NCBI GenBank assembly: GCA_013214705.1
Contig: JABSRZ010000005.1
Location: 270,550 to 334,549, forward strand
Direction of reading: 5' to 3'
Origin: Hyphomicrobiales bacterium
Lineage (GTDB): Bacteria; Pseudomonadota; Alphaproteobacteria; Rhizobiales; OSC116
DNA length: 64,000 nucleotides
Shown here: piece after piece, positions 9,866 to 18,666 of the stretch
How the letters are laid out: each line of letters starts with the position of its first letter
Numbering within the stretch: position 1 is the stretch's first letter
Translations under genes and position numbers: made by a program
Notes under the pieces: model-generated
Told to the model about the DNA's origin: nothing
The model's database searches: none
Seen by the model: only the letters and a program-made list of their open reading frames with translations

Positions 9866-10220
9866 CCAAAAATCCACCATCTCGTTTTATCGAATTCTCA
9901 CTCTGAGCTTATTTTTAATTGGAATCAATAGAAATTATGAAGCTCGTGGCTTTTTTCACTAATTTCAGTTTTCACCCCCCCCAAAGCCTATTGGATTTTG
10001 ACGGGGTGGCTCGACAAATTCAGACATTCACCAAACCACCCAGCGTTAAATACATAAAAACCAATAAACCCAAACATCCACCGTCACATTCCTGCCCACT
10101 AAGCTTAATGAATTTGGATTGGGTGGTGAACCAGCCCCCGACCAGCGGCTGAGTGGCTTAGCAAATGAACGGAGTGAATGCACGCAGTGTTAAGCAAAAA
10201 AGCACACGCAGTGCCAAACA
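9866..10220. other. Intergenic region between EIIA and hprK, no gene seen
   Basis: About 355 bases without a credible reading frame; the 77-codon plus-strand frame at 9919 lacks family features. It contains a C-rich tract near 9977-9984 and a dispersed repeat near 10160-10201, described separately. Because this gap is unusually long inside the cluster, hprK and the EIIA-HPr genes may be separate transcription units here. Confidence 0.5.
10160..10201. repeat. Dispersed intergenic repeat, copy 1
   Basis: A 42-base stretch that aligns without gaps to 19011-19052. It shares AGCAA, AACGGAGT, GCACGCAGTG and AAGCAAAAAA, with nine differences confined to three short blocks. It continues into a second GCAGTGCCAA segment near 10208-10217. 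Both copies lie in non-coding DNA between unrelated genes. Confidence 0.6.
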
Positions 10221-10715
10221 TCAAGTTACCAATTTTGCCCTTGTATGCGCGTATAAGGCAGCCCGTACGCGCGCTTTGGCCATCCGGTCATGTTTATAAA
10301 TTTGGATATAAGCTATTTCAACCCCCAATATAGTGCGGGTTTGGTTTTTCGGCTCGGGCATACGCGCCGGCATATTGTCGATAATTTCCACATATAAATG
10401 CATAGGTGCGGGCGATCTAAACGGCAATTTTATCAAACCTAAGCCACGCACTTCTAACAATCCTTCAATATTTTTTGGGCAATGTGCCAGCAACAACGGC
10501 TTGCTATCTTGTGTGTCCCTGGCCATATGGGTTTGGTCATCTGCCACCAAAAAGTTATTGCCGCCGTTGAGCAATATAAAATCAAACCCATGGGCATCAT
10601 TTAACAGATCTAGCGCCAAAGCCGATTTGCCAATACCGGCAGGCCCACAGATGAATATGCCATAGCCATCCAAAAAAATACTGGTCGCATGAATTAGCTT
10701 GGTGGTTTCAGTCAT
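10221..10715 (-). CDS. hprK: HPr kinase/phosphorylase, short alphaproteobacterial form
   Basis: The 164-residue protein has the P-loop GPAGIGKS at residues 24-31 and the downstream VADDQT segment typical of the HprK C-terminal kinase domain. The N-terminal domain of Firmicutes HprK is absent, as is usual in alphaproteobacteria. It would phosphorylate and dephosphorylate Ser46 of the HPr encoded at 9197-9466, tuning PTS signalling. The chvG-like gene ends 12 bases upstream, so the two are probably co-transcribed. Confidence 0.9.
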   Translation of the reverse strand: MTETTKLIHATSIFLDGYGIFICGPAGIGKSALALDLLNDAHGFDFILLNGGNNFLVADDQTHMARDTQDSKPLLLAHCPKNIEGLLEVRGLGLIKLPFRSPAPMHLYVEIIDNMPARMPEPKNQTRTILGVEIAYIQIYKHDRMAKARVRAALYAHTRAKLVT

Positions 10716-10727
10716 CGGCTCGGCTCA

Positions 10728-12506
10728 TCATTTTGGTGAATATATTGGCAATATTATGGAAAATTTCGCGCCGCAAATTTTGTCATCAACCACAATGTTA
10801 CTGGCCTCAATCCGGCCCTGATGCGCCTCGACAATCTGTTTGCAAATGGACAAGCCAAGGCCCGAATTTTTGCCAAAATCCTGGGGTTCATAAAGCGCAG
10901 GGTCAACATCTAACATATGTTGGCGGTCAGTGTAAAATCGCTCAAATATACGTTCTACATTTTCGGTTTGTATGCCCTTGCCTTGGTCGGCAATGTCAAT
11001 ATATACAAATTCATCATCGCGGCGCATCTTCACATCAATTTGGCTATTTTTGGGCGCAAAACTGCGGGCATTGCCAATGATATTTTGCACCACTTGGCCC
11101 AAGCGGATATTATGTCCAGCAATGGCAAACGGCTCTTGGCCAGCATCCATATCGGCTGCAGGCAGTTCAATTTCAAGTTTAATAGTGGCTTCATTGGGCT
11201 TTTTGGTGTCGTTGGCAATCAGGCATAAAGTTTCCAATAAACTGCGCAAATCAACCAGTTCTTTTTCGTCTCTGGCAAGTTCGGCGTCCAAACGCGATGC
11301 GTCAGATATATCGGTTATCAACCGGTCAAGCCGTTGTATGTCTTGCAATATAATTTCAGTTAAGCGCTGTTTATTGGCCTCCGTTTTGGCTATTGGCAAG
11401 GTTTCCACGGCACTGCGCAATGAGGTGAGCGGGTTTTTCAACTCGTGCGAAACATCGGCTGCAAACCGCTCAATGGCTTCGATGCGGCTAAACAAAGCTT
11501 CAGTCATCTTGCCGAGCGAGCCAGATAAATGGCCAATTTCATCTTTGCGGTTCGAAAAGTCGGGTATTAAATCGGCATTGGCAATGTCTTTGCCGACAAG
11601 TTCAGCGGCATTGGCTAATTTTCTAATCGGCGAGGCCACCGTTTGCGCCAATATAAATGACAATATGGCAATAACCAAGGCGGCAATGCCAAATAATTTA
11701 AACAGGTTCACTTGCTCGGTATAGACCATGGCTTCAATGTCATTGCCGGTGGTCGATAAAAATAATATACCCAAAACCGAGCGCAATTTTTGTATCGGCA
11801 CCGCCACTGACAATACCAAATTTCCACTCGCATCGACCCGCACATTAGTGCCCGCTTCGCCATTTAATGCGGTCGCCACTTCCGAATATTTGCGGCCATT
11901 TTCGCCAGAATATTCTTTATATAATGCCAAGTCGCGGCGTAAATATTCCACCTTCACCCAGCGCCAAACCGCGTCATACCATTTTAATTTGCTTTCGCCA
12001 ATTGGCGCCAATGCGCTGGTCAATATGTCGCCCACCGAATATAGCGAGCGCGAGTCGAGCAATAACACACCTTCGGCATCAAAAATACGCGCCCGGGTGC
12101 GTTTTTTTAACAAAGAATGCCGCAAAATTTCCGCCGCGGCCTCAGGGTCGATGGGCACATTTATGGTCGAATATAAATCTTCTTGAGATATTCTAACTTC
12201 CGTGTCTTCAATCAGTAAATCATCAAAACTTAAGTCAAACCCGCCCAAATCATCTTCGGTGGCGCTGGCGCTTATGGCCCCAGCTATCACCACACTTTGA
12301 GTGATCAGGCTTTCAAGCTTGGCGTCAATCAGCCCTTCTTTGGTCTGATCCAAATATAAAATGCCCGACAATAAAACCGCCAAGGCCAGCACATTCATCA
12401 CGATGATGCGGCCATAAATGGTCGAAAACCCAACATAGCCGATAAACGCGCGCCACAGCGCCCGCATTTTCTGCCATCTATTATGTGGGTCTATTTCGTC
12501 AGTCAC
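10728..12506 (-). CDS. chvG: ChvG/ExoS-type sensor histidine kinase
   Basis: The 592-residue sensor kinase has membrane segments at about 33-52 and 270-290 flanking a large periplasmic domain. A HAMP-like segment begins at ASPIRKLANA. The H-box ADVSHELKNPL has phospho-His354, and a GHKL ATPase follows with the G-box motifs DQGKGI and GLGLSICKQIV. Position between the ChvI-type regulator and hprK identifies it as ChvG, the sensor that governs acid, envelope and host-associated responses in alphaproteobacteria. ExoR, its usual periplasmic inhibitor, is not in the window. Confidence 0.92.
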   Translation of the reverse strand: MTDEIDPHNRWQKMRALWRAFIGYVGFSTIYGRIIVMNVLALAVLLSGILYLDQTKEGLIDAKLESLITQSVVIAGAISASATEDDLGGFDLSFDDLLIEDTEVRISQEDLYSTINVPIDPEAAAEILRHSLLKKRTRARIFDAEGVLLLDSRSLYSVGDILTSALAPIGESKLKWYDAVWRWVKVEYLRRDLALYKEYSGENGRKYSEVATALNGEAGTNVRVDASGNLVLSVAVPIQKLRSVLGILFLSTTGNDIEAMVYTEQVNLFKLFGIAALVIAILSFILAQTVASPIRKLANAAELVGKDIANADLIPDFSNRKDEIGHLSGSLGKMTEALFSRIEAIERFAADVSHELKNPLTSLRSAVETLPIAKTEANKQRLTEIILQDIQRLDRLITDISDASRLDAELARDEKELVDLRSLLETLCLIANDTKKPNEATIKLEIELPAADMDAGQEPFAIAGHNIRLGQVVQNIIGNARSFAPKNSQIDVKMRRDDEFVYIDIADQGKGIQTENVERIFERFYTDRQHMLDVDPALYEPQDFGKNSGLGLSICKQIVEAHQGRIEASNIVVDDKICGAKFSIILPIYSPK

Positions 12507-12537
12507 GAAGGGCTCTTAACATTGCTGAGTGCGTGGT

Positions 12538-13248
12538 TCAATTGGTTTTATATCGATAACCGACACCATAAAGCGTCTCGATATTGTCAAAATCATCATC
12601 AACCAATTTAAATTTTTTGCGCAAGCGTTTTATATGGCTATCAATAGTCCGGTCATCAACATATATCTGTTCGTCATAAGCTGCGTCCATTAACGCATCA
12701 CGGCTTTTCACAATGCCCGGGCGCAACGCCAAAGATTCCAAAATTAAAAATTCGGTAACCGTCAAAACCACATGTTTTTCATCCCACAACACTTCATGGC
12801 GGGCTCGGTCCATTTGCAACGCGCCTTGGGCTAGCAAATTGTCACTGGCCTCAGCGGTTTCTGTGCTGGTTTTGGTTTGCTCTCTAGCGGCACTACGGCG
12901 CAATATAGTTTTTAGCCGCTCAATCACCAACCTATGGCTAAATGGCTTGGTGATATAATCATCAGCGCCCATTTTCAAGCCAAATAATTCATCAATCTCA
13001 TCATCTTTTGAGGTTAAAAATATAACGGGGAACTGGTCATTTTGGCGCACCCGGCGCAGCAATTCCATGCCATCCATGCGCGGCATTTTAATGTCAAAAA
13101 TAGCGATGTCAGGCTTGTTATTTTCAAACCCAACCAATGCATCTGCACCATTATTATAAGTCGCCACTTCAAACCCTTCGGCTTCTAAAGCAATAGAGAC
13201 AGACGTAATGATGTTCATGTCATCATCAACCAAAGCAATTTTAGGCAT
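12538..13248 (-). CDS. chvI: ChvI-type OmpR/PhoB-family response regulator
   Basis: A receiver domain (phospho-acceptor Asp52 in [10 protein letters not shown]) is followed by a winged-helix DNA-binding domain ending in [15 protein letters not shown] and GVGYRYK. This is the classical OmpR/PhoB layout and the cognate regulator of the ChvG kinase downstream (31 bases between genes). The frame is open to 13320, but the ATG at 13248 gives the canonical [10 protein letters not shown] start and has AGGA a few bases upstream. It is transcribed divergently from pckA; in Rhizobiales ChvI is known to influence pckA expression. Confidence 0.93.
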   Translation of the reverse strand: MPKIALVDDDMNIITSVSIALEAEGFEVATYNNGADALVGFENNKPDIAIFDIKMPRMDGMELLRRVRQNDQFPVIFLTSKDDEIDELFGLKMGADDYITKPFSHRLVIERLKTILRRSAAREQTKTSTETAEASDNLLAQGALQMDRARHEVLWDEKHVVLTVTEFLILESLALRPGIVKSRDALMDAAYDEQIYVDDRTIDSHIKRLRKKFKLVDDDFDNIETLYGVGYRYKTN

Positions 13249-13357
13249 ATTATTCCTCATTTTTAAATTCAGTATAGCCAATAAACACAAAAGTTGAACA
13301 AAATAAGGCAAGTTATGCAAACCCGGTTTATTTTGCCAATCACTTGTAATTATTGGC

Positions 13358-13371
13358 CTGTAACGTTACAG
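13358..13371. promoter_or_regulatory. LacI-family operator-like palindrome between chvI and pckA
   Basis: The perfect 14-base palindrome CTGTAACGTTACAG lies in the divergent chvI/pckA region. The same core sits inside the 26-base palindrome upstream of the LacI-family gene at 47 kb. A central CG with inverted GTAA/TTAC arms is typical of LacI/GalR-family operators. That it controls pckA is inference. Confidence 0.6.
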
Positions 13372-13632
13372 TAAAATCCTACACACATAATAATACCAAT
13401 ATCTACATTTTACGATTGCACTCTTAACCAACATATCTTATGCCTATTTCATGTCATGGCTATCTGTAGTATGATAGATAAGGCATTTTCTCCTGGGCGG
13501 GAGAAATAATCGGGTTTTTTAATAGCGTTGATTAATATCAATTTCAGCAAATTGGTATTGTTATATGACATTCTAAAGCCTCTGGGTAAACATATTTGGT
13601 TTAGGGCCAATATATTAGTTAGGAGACAAAGG

Positions 13633-15228
13633 ATGAGCATCCTTGAACGGTATGACGACGCGCTTTTAAGCTCCAATAGTGGGTTTAAAAACTTAAAGCA
13701 ACTTCATGTAAATGATGGCACAGAAGCGCTGTTCCAAATGGCCGTTATGTTTGGCGAAGGCATTGTTGCCAAAGGTGGTGCATTGGTGGTCGACACTGGC
13801 AAACACACTGGCCGCAGCGCGTCCGATAAATTCATCGTGCGCGATGCGACGACCGAAAACACGGTATGGTGGGATGCTAATAAATCCATAACCACCGCAC
13901 AATTTGATTTGCTACATCAAGATTTTATCGACCACGCCCAAGGCATGACCTTGTTTTCACAAGATTTATTTGGCGGAGCAGACCAAGCCAATACATTGCC
14001 AACCCGCATATTTACCGAATTTGCTTGGCACGCTTTGTTCATTCGCCATTTGTTGCGCGAAGGCACGCCAGAGCAAATGGCCAATTTCACTGCCGAAATG
14101 ACCATCATAAATTTGCCTAGTTTTAAAGCCGACCCAGCCCGCCATGGCTGCCGCAGCGAAACCATCATTGCCTGTGATTTTAGCCGCAAAATTGTGCTCA
14201 TTGCGGGCACCGAATATGCTGGCGAAATTAAAAAAAGCGTATTTTCTATGCTCAACTATATGTTGCCGGCAAAAAACATTATGCCAATGCATTGCAGCGC
14301 CAACATTGGGGCTGAGGGCAGCGCCATTTTCTTTGGCCTTTCAGGCACTGGCAAAACCACATTAAGCGCCAACCCAGAACGCATATTAATTGGCGATGAT
14401 GAGCATGGCTGGTCAGAAAACGGCCTGTTTAATTTCGAAGGCGGCTGTTATGCCAAGGTCATAAAGCTGTCCGAAACTGCCGAACCGGAAATTTATGCAA
14501 CCACCCAACAATTTGCCACGGTGCTCGAAAATGTTGCCGTAAATTCGCAAACGCGTGAATTAGATTTAGATGACAGCTCATTGACCGAAAATACCCGCGC
14601 GGCTTATCCGTTAACCGCCATTCCGAACGCTGCCAAATCTGGCACAGGTGAGCAACCTAAAAATATCATCATGCTAACTGCCGACGCATTTGGCATTTTA
14701 CCCCCATTGGCCAAACTAACCCCAGAGCAAGCCATATATCACTTCCTCTCGGGTTACACTGCCAAGGTGGCAGGCACCGAAGAGGGCGTTACCGAACCAC
14801 AAGCAACCTTCTCCACTTGTTTCGGCGCCCCCTTTATGTCTCGCCACCCCATCGAGTATGGCAACCTGTTGCAAAAACTCATTAAGCAACATGACGTCAA
14901 TATTTGGTTGGTCAATACCGGCTGGACCGGCGGTAAATACGGCATAGGGAGCCGTATGCCTATTAAAGCCACACGCGCCTTGCTCGAAGCGGCGTTAAGC
15001 GGCAGTCTGGATAAAGTCGCAATGCGTATAGATGAAAATTTTGGCTTACAAGTGCCAATTTCTGTCGCCAATGTCGACACCAAATTGCTCAACCCACGCG
15101 ATACATGGGCCGATGAATCGGCTTATGACCAACAGGCCGAAGCTTTAGCAATCATGTTCCGCAATAATTTTGTGAAATATCAAGACCGCGTGAGCGTTGC
15201 GGTTATGGACGCAGCTCCCAAAGGTTAA
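13633..15228 (+). CDS. pckA: Phosphoenolpyruvate carboxykinase (ATP)
   Basis: PckA converts oxaloacetate and ATP to phosphoenolpyruvate, the entry step of gluconeogenesis. The 531-residue reading has the P-loop [11 protein letters not shown], the metal/nucleotide motif IGDDEHGW and the [11 protein letters not shown] segment of the ATP-dependent family. The frame is open from 13528, but AGGAG at 13621 positions translation at the ATG at 13633, giving [11 protein letters not shown]. The roughly 380-base upstream region shared with chvI holds the 14-base operator-like palindrome and a seven-base stem at 13487-13506. Confidence 0.96.
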   Translation: MSILERYDDALLSSNSGFKNLKQLHVNDGTEALFQMAVMFGEGIVAKGGALVVDTGKHTGRSASDKFIVRDATTENTVWWDANKSITTAQFDLLHQDFIDHAQGMTLFSQDLFGGADQANTLPTRIFTEFAWHALFIRHLLREGTPEQMANFTAEMTIINLPSFKADPARHGCRSETIIACDFSRKIVLIAGTEYAGEIKKSVFSMLNYMLPAKNIMPMHCSANIGAEGSAIFFGLSGTGKTTLSANPERILIGDDEHGWSENGLFNFEGGCYAKVIKLSETAEPEIYATTQQFATVLENVAVNSQTRELDLDDSSLTENTRAAYPLTAIPNAAKSGTGEQPKNIIMLTADAFGILPPLAKLTPEQAIYHFLSGYTAKVAGTEEGVTEPQATFSTCFGAPFMSRHPIEYGNLLQKLIKQHDVNIWLVNTGWTGGKYGIGSRMPIKATRALLEAALSGSLDKVAMRIDENFGLQVPISVANVDTKLLNPRDTWADESAYDQQAEALAIMFRNNFVKYQDRVSVAVMDAAPKG

Positions 15229-15280
15229 TAATGGCTAATAAAGGTTAATAATGGTTAGCCATGGCATCACACCACTTCTA

Positions 15281-15309
15281 CCCCCCAAACTCTAGTATTT
15301 TTTGGGGGG
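15281..15309. terminator. Stem-loop after pckA, possible terminator
   Basis: CCCCCCAAA at 15281-15289 pairs with TTTGGGGGG at 15301-15309 around an 11-base loop, about 50 bases past the pckA stop. No strong T-run follows on the plus strand, so termination rests on stem stability alone. Confidence 0.45.
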
Positions 15310-15423
15310 GCGTTTGGAGGGTGTTGTGGCTCTCTACAACTCACAATTTTGTGACAAAATGTGAATTGTCAAAACCAAATTATGCCCATAATATAGTCCC
15401 AAGACAATAACAGGACTAAAACC

Positions 15424-15918
15424 ATGAATAGACGAAATTTCATTAGCATTGGCCTGCTTGCTGGCGCGGCCGTTTCAACCGCTCCATATTTTAGCTTTGC
15501 CGCCAACAATAATAGCCTGCCCGATTTCGACCAATGGCAGCTAACCAATAAACAATGGCGCAGCCGCTTAACCGATGTGCAATATGATATATTGCGCGAT
15601 GCAGGCACAGAGCGGGCTTATTCTAACGCTATGGAAGCCAGCAAAAAAATTGGTACTTATCATTGCGCCGGGTGCGATTTAGCCGCCTATAGCTCTGAAC
15701 ATAAATATGAAAGCGGCACCGGTTGGCCCAGTTTTTGGCAACCGATAGATTTAAAATTTGTCGATACAAAAACCGATTTTAGCGCCATTTGGCCAAGAAC
15801 CGAAGTGCATTGCGCCCGCTGTGGCGGCCATCAGGGCCATATATTTAAAGATGGCCCTCAGCCGACTGGTTTGCGTTATTGCCTAAACTCTGCTTCTATT
15901 ATTTTTAAACCCGCATAA
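15424..15918 (+). CDS. msrB: Peptide-methionine (R)-S-oxide reductase MsrB, exported
   Basis: MsrB reduces the R epimer of methionine sulfoxide in proteins. The 164-residue protein has zinc-binding pairs C81/C84 and C130/C133 and catalytic Cys153 in RYCLNS. The N-terminus MNRRNFISIG followed by a hydrophobic stretch and FSFAA looks like a twin-arginine signal, so it probably acts in the periplasm. msrA follows 48 bases downstream and also carries a signal sequence, suggesting a paired envelope repair system. Confidence 0.93.
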   Translation: MNRRNFISIGLLAGAAVSTAPYFSFAANNNSLPDFDQWQLTNKQWRSRLTDVQYDILRDAGTERAYSNAMEASKKIGTYHCAGCDLAAYSSEHKYESGTGWPSFWQPIDLKFVDTKTDFSAIWPRTEVHCARCGGHQGHIFKDGPQPTGLRYCLNSASIIFKPA

Positions 15919-15966
15919 TATTTTTAAATTTACCCGCATAATATTTCAAATTTTTAAGGCATTCAT

Positions 15967-16584
15967 ATGAAAGTAATTCTCATCAATCGCGCTGCCATCC
16001 TGCTTAGCGCCATCATGCTAAGCATCATCATATTCGGTGCATCGCAAGCGGCGGCCAAAACCGCCAAAGTTGTGTTTGCTGGTGGCTGTTTTTGGTGTAT
16101 GGAAGGCCCGTTCGATAAATTAAACGGCGTCACCGACACCATATCTGGCTATACCGCTGGCAAGGCATCGACTGCCACTTATAATCAAGTTTCATCTGGC
16201 CGCACCGATCATATAGAAGCGGTCGAGGTCACTTATAACCCCGATGTCATTTCCTACGAAACATTGCTTAAAACCTTTTGGGTGAATGTCGACCCGTTCG
16301 ATGCAAGAGGCCAATTTTGTGACAAAGGCCACCATTATACCGCCGCTATATTCCCCAAAGATTCAGCCCAACGAAACGCCGCTTTGGCCAGCAAACAAGC
16401 CATGCAAAAACTGCTCGGCAAAGTTTTTGTAACCAAAGTGACCGACTATGTGAGCTTCTTCCCGGCCGAAGATTATCACCAAAACTATTATCTAACCAAC
16501 CCAATTAGATATGCCTATTACCGCGCTGGTTGCCGACGCGATAGACGCCTACAAGCCGTCTGGGGCGATTTGGCCTCTCACTAA
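15967..16584 (+). CDS. msrA: Peptide-methionine (S)-S-oxide reductase MsrA, exported
   Basis: MsrA reduces the S epimer of methionine sulfoxide. The motif FAGGCFWCMEG places the catalytic cysteine at residue 41, and later segments (GQFCDKGHHY, AEDYHQNYY) match the family. Residues 1-30 form a hydrophobic export signal ending in SQAAAK, so it should act outside the cytoplasm like the MsrB just upstream. Length is normal for a secreted MsrA. An inverted repeat suited to termination follows the stop. Confidence 0.94.
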   Translation: MKVILINRAAILLSAIMLSIIIFGASQAAAKTAKVVFAGGCFWCMEGPFDKLNGVTDTISGYTAGKASTATYNQVSSGRTDHIEAVEVTYNPDVISYETLLKTFWVNVDPFDARGQFCDKGHHYTAAIFPKDSAQRNAALASKQAMQKLLGKVFVTKVTDYVSFFPAEDYHQNYYLTNPIRYAYYRAGCRRDRRLQAVWGDLASH

Positions 16585-16591
16585 ATCTCAT

Positions 16592-16622
16592 CCTAAAGCC
16601 AGTCTAACCGCTTGGCTTTAGG
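16592..16622 (+). terminator. Stem-loop terminator after msrBA
   Basis: CCTAAAGCCA at 16592-16601 pairs perfectly with TGGCTTTAGG at 16613-16622 around an 11-base loop, just after the msrA stop. A further GGCTTTAG followed by five T occurs about 10 bases downstream. Confidence 0.6.
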
Positions 16623-16662
16623 CATATTGGCTTTAGTTTTTGTGGATTTAAATTTAATGGCT

Positions 16663-17244
16663 TTAGTTTTTTAAGGCCGAGACAATCAATTTAATCGCAT
16701 CTTCAGCCTCAACCCCGGCATCATTGCGCAAACTTAATTCAACATAGCCGTGCAAAAAAGACCATAGGCTAAAAGCCAATTTCTCGGCATCATCAGCTTT
16801 AAACACCGCTTCGCTTTGGCCTTTTAAAATCACTATTTTTAGCACTTCATACATTTGTTTGGCCAATTTCGCAAAGTCTGCATTCACCGCGTCACCTTGG
16901 GCAAAATCACCATTCATCAGCCCGTAAATAGATGGCTGATATTTGGCAAAATTAACATAGGCCAGCGCCGCATCACATAATTGCTGCTCTACCGAATGCT
17001 CTGGCCGCTTTAAACTTGTCGCCATTTTAAGCATCAGCGCCGTGTAACCTTTGGTCGCCACTTGCAACAACACCGCGTCTTTATTTTTATAATGCCGGTA
17101 CAGCGCCGTGTGGCTAATGCCTAACTCTGTCGCCAAAAACCGCATGGTTAATTTTTTACCACCCTGTTTTTGCACAATGTCATAAGCAATATTCACAGCG
17201 TTCTGCTTCACATCACCTTTATGATAGCTCGGTTTATCGCTCAT
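16663..17244 (-). CDS. TetR-family transcriptional regulator
   Basis: The 193-residue protein has an N-terminal TetR helix-turn-helix (LTMRFLATELGISHTALYRH, about residues 36-55) and a ligand-binding C-terminal domain of the WHG/TetR_C type. It is transcribed divergently from the peroxiredoxin gene with 108 bases between starts. A 28-base imperfect palindrome lies there and is the obvious operator candidate. A role in repressing the peroxiredoxin/nitroreductase genes and itself is inferred from this arrangement; the ligand is unknown. Confidence 0.88.
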   Translation of the reverse strand: MSDKPSYHKGDVKQNAVNIAYDIVQKQGGKKLTMRFLATELGISHTALYRHYKNKDAVLLQVATKGYTALMLKMATSLKRPEHSVEQQLCDAALAYVNFAKYQPSIYGLMNGDFAQGDAVNADFAKLAKQMYEVLKIVILKGQSEAVFKADDAEKLAFSLWSFLHGYVELSLRNDAGVEAEDAIKLIVSALKN

Positions 17245-17285
17245 TTACGCTCACTTTTTTATTTGCCTCTGCGTCCATTTAATCA

Positions 17286-17313
17286 TTGTATTTGCAAACG
17301 TTTCAAATTACAA
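17286..17313. promoter_or_regulatory. Candidate TetR operator, 28-bp imperfect palindrome
   Basis: Inverted arms starting TTGTA and ending TACAA around a perfect AAACGTTT centre match at 11 of 14 positions. It lies midway between the divergent TetR and peroxiredoxin starts, a standard place for autoregulation. Confidence 0.5.
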
Positions 17314-17352
17314 ATAATCATCCTTTTTAAAAATATATCGTTGGAGATGAAT

Positions 17353-17901
17353 ATGATTGGCGTTGGCGAAAAACTACCCGAATTTAAGCTTGTGGGCGTA
17401 AAACCGGGCTTTAATAACCCCGAAGAAAATGGCACAAGCGCGTTTGAAGACCTGACTAATGGCAGTTTTGCTGGCAAGTGGAAAATCATCTATTTCTACC
17501 CTAAAGATTTCACCTTTGTTTGCCCGACCGAAATTGTGGCATTTGCCGAGTTGAATGACGATTTTGATGCCAGAGACGCCGTGGTTATTGGCGGCTCGAC
17601 CGACAATGCGTTTTGCAAACTTGCTTGGCGCCGGGAACATGCCGATTTAAACAAATTAAACCAATGGAGCTTTGCCGATAATGGCGGCACATTTATGGAC
17701 GCTTTGGGCATTCGCGATAAAGACGAAAATGTCGCTTTGCGTGCCACTTTCATTGTCGACCCGGACAATATTGTGCAACATTTAAGCGTTAACCCTTTAT
17801 CTGTTGGCCGCAACCCAACAGAAACATTGCGCATTTTGGATGCCATCCAAACCGGCGTAAATTGTGGTTGTAACCGCGAAGTCGGCGGCGAAGTGCTTTA
17901 A
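17353..17901 (+). CDS. ahpC: AhpC/TSA-family peroxiredoxin
   Basis: A thiol peroxidase that reduces hydrogen peroxide and organic hydroperoxides. The peroxidatic cysteine is Cys57 in FTFVCPTE. The C-terminus carries CGCN (Cys171 and Cys173), the resolving-cysteine layout of mycobacterial AhpC rather than the single VCP motif of enteric AhpC. The frame is open from 17170, but GGAG at 17343-17346 is well spaced for the ATG at 17353; an in-frame ATG at 17347 sits too close to it. It is divergent from the TetR regulator and followed by a strong terminator. Confidence 0.9.
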   Translation: MIGVGEKLPEFKLVGVKPGFNNPEENGTSAFEDLTNGSFAGKWKIIYFYPKDFTFVCPTEIVAFAELNDDFDARDAVVIGGSTDNAFCKLAWRREHADLNKLNQWSFADNGGTFMDALGIRDKDENVALRATFIVDPDNIVQHLSVNPLSVGRNPTETLRILDAIQTGVNCGCNREVGGEVL

Positions 17902-17925
17902 GTTCAAATATTGATTGTCAATTTG

Positions 17926-17960
17926 AAGCCTTCACATATTCATTGTGGAGGCTTTTTTTT
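17926..17960 (+). terminator. Rho-independent terminator after ahpC
   Basis: An 11-base stem (17926-17936 with 17944-17954, one G-T pair) and a seven-base loop are followed by eight T at 17953-17960. It lies 24 bases beyond the ahpC stop. Confidence 0.9.
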
Positions 17961-17988
17961 GCCAGCAAAATCAGAATGAGGATAAAAC

Positions 17989-18666
17989 ATGTCAGAACAT
18001 AAACACCCATTTGTAAAATATGCACGCTACCGCCCAGACATGCCAGATGGGAACATTGCCAGCTCAAAACACTTTTTTGATCATATGAATAAACGCCGCA
18101 CCGTGCGCCATTATTCTAGCGAAGCCGTAGCCCGTGAAATTATAGAAAATTGCCTCAAAACAGCCGGCACTGCCCCTTCGGGCGCACATCAGCAACCATG
18201 GCATTTTTGCGCCATTTCCAACGCTGCTGCTAAAACCACCATCCGCCAGGCCGCCGAGGCCGAGGAGCAAGAATTCTACAGCACCAAAGCCAGTGCCGAA
18301 TGGCTCAGAGCGTTAGAGCCTTTGGGCACAGATACCAATAAACAATTTATCGAAACCGCCCCATGGGTCATCGCCATATTTGCCAAAAAATATGGCATAG
18401 ATGAAAATGGCAACAAGGTTAAACATTATTATTTTAACGAAAGTGTCGGTCTTGCCACCGGCATGCTCATCACCGCGTTGCACAATGTCGGCCTGTCCAC
18501 CCTCACCCACACCCCAAGCCCGATGGGGTTTTTAAACCAGCTATGCGACAGGCCAAAAAACGAAAAACCCTATATGCTACTCATTGTCGGCTACCCGCAA
18601 GATGAATGCATGGTGCCAGACATAGCCCGCCTTCCGCTCGATAAAATCTCAAATTTCATCGAGTAG
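17989..18666 (+). CDS. Nitroreductase-family flavoprotein, iodotyrosine-deiodinase-like
   Basis: The 225-residue protein shows the FMN-binding nitroreductase pattern: KRRTVRHYSSEAV, then TAGTAPSGAHQQPWHF, and the C-terminal VGYPQDE segment. The APSG..QQPW form resembles the branch that includes iodotyrosine deiodinase and BluB more than classic NfsA/NfsB enzymes. It has its own ribosome site (AGGA about eight bases before ATG) after the ahpC terminator. The substrate cannot be told from sequence; location next to ahpC and msr genes suggests a redox-stress role. Confidence 0.85.
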   Translation: MSEHKHPFVKYARYRPDMPDGNIASSKHFFDHMNKRRTVRHYSSEAVAREIIENCLKTAGTAPSGAHQQPWHFCAISNAAAKTTIRQAAEAEEQEFYSTKASAEWLRALEPLGTDTNKQFIETAPWVIAIFAKKYGIDENGNKVKHYYFNESVGLATGMLITALHNVGLSTLTHTPSPMGFLNQLCDRPKNEKPYMLLIVGYPQDECMVPDIARLPLDKISNFIE

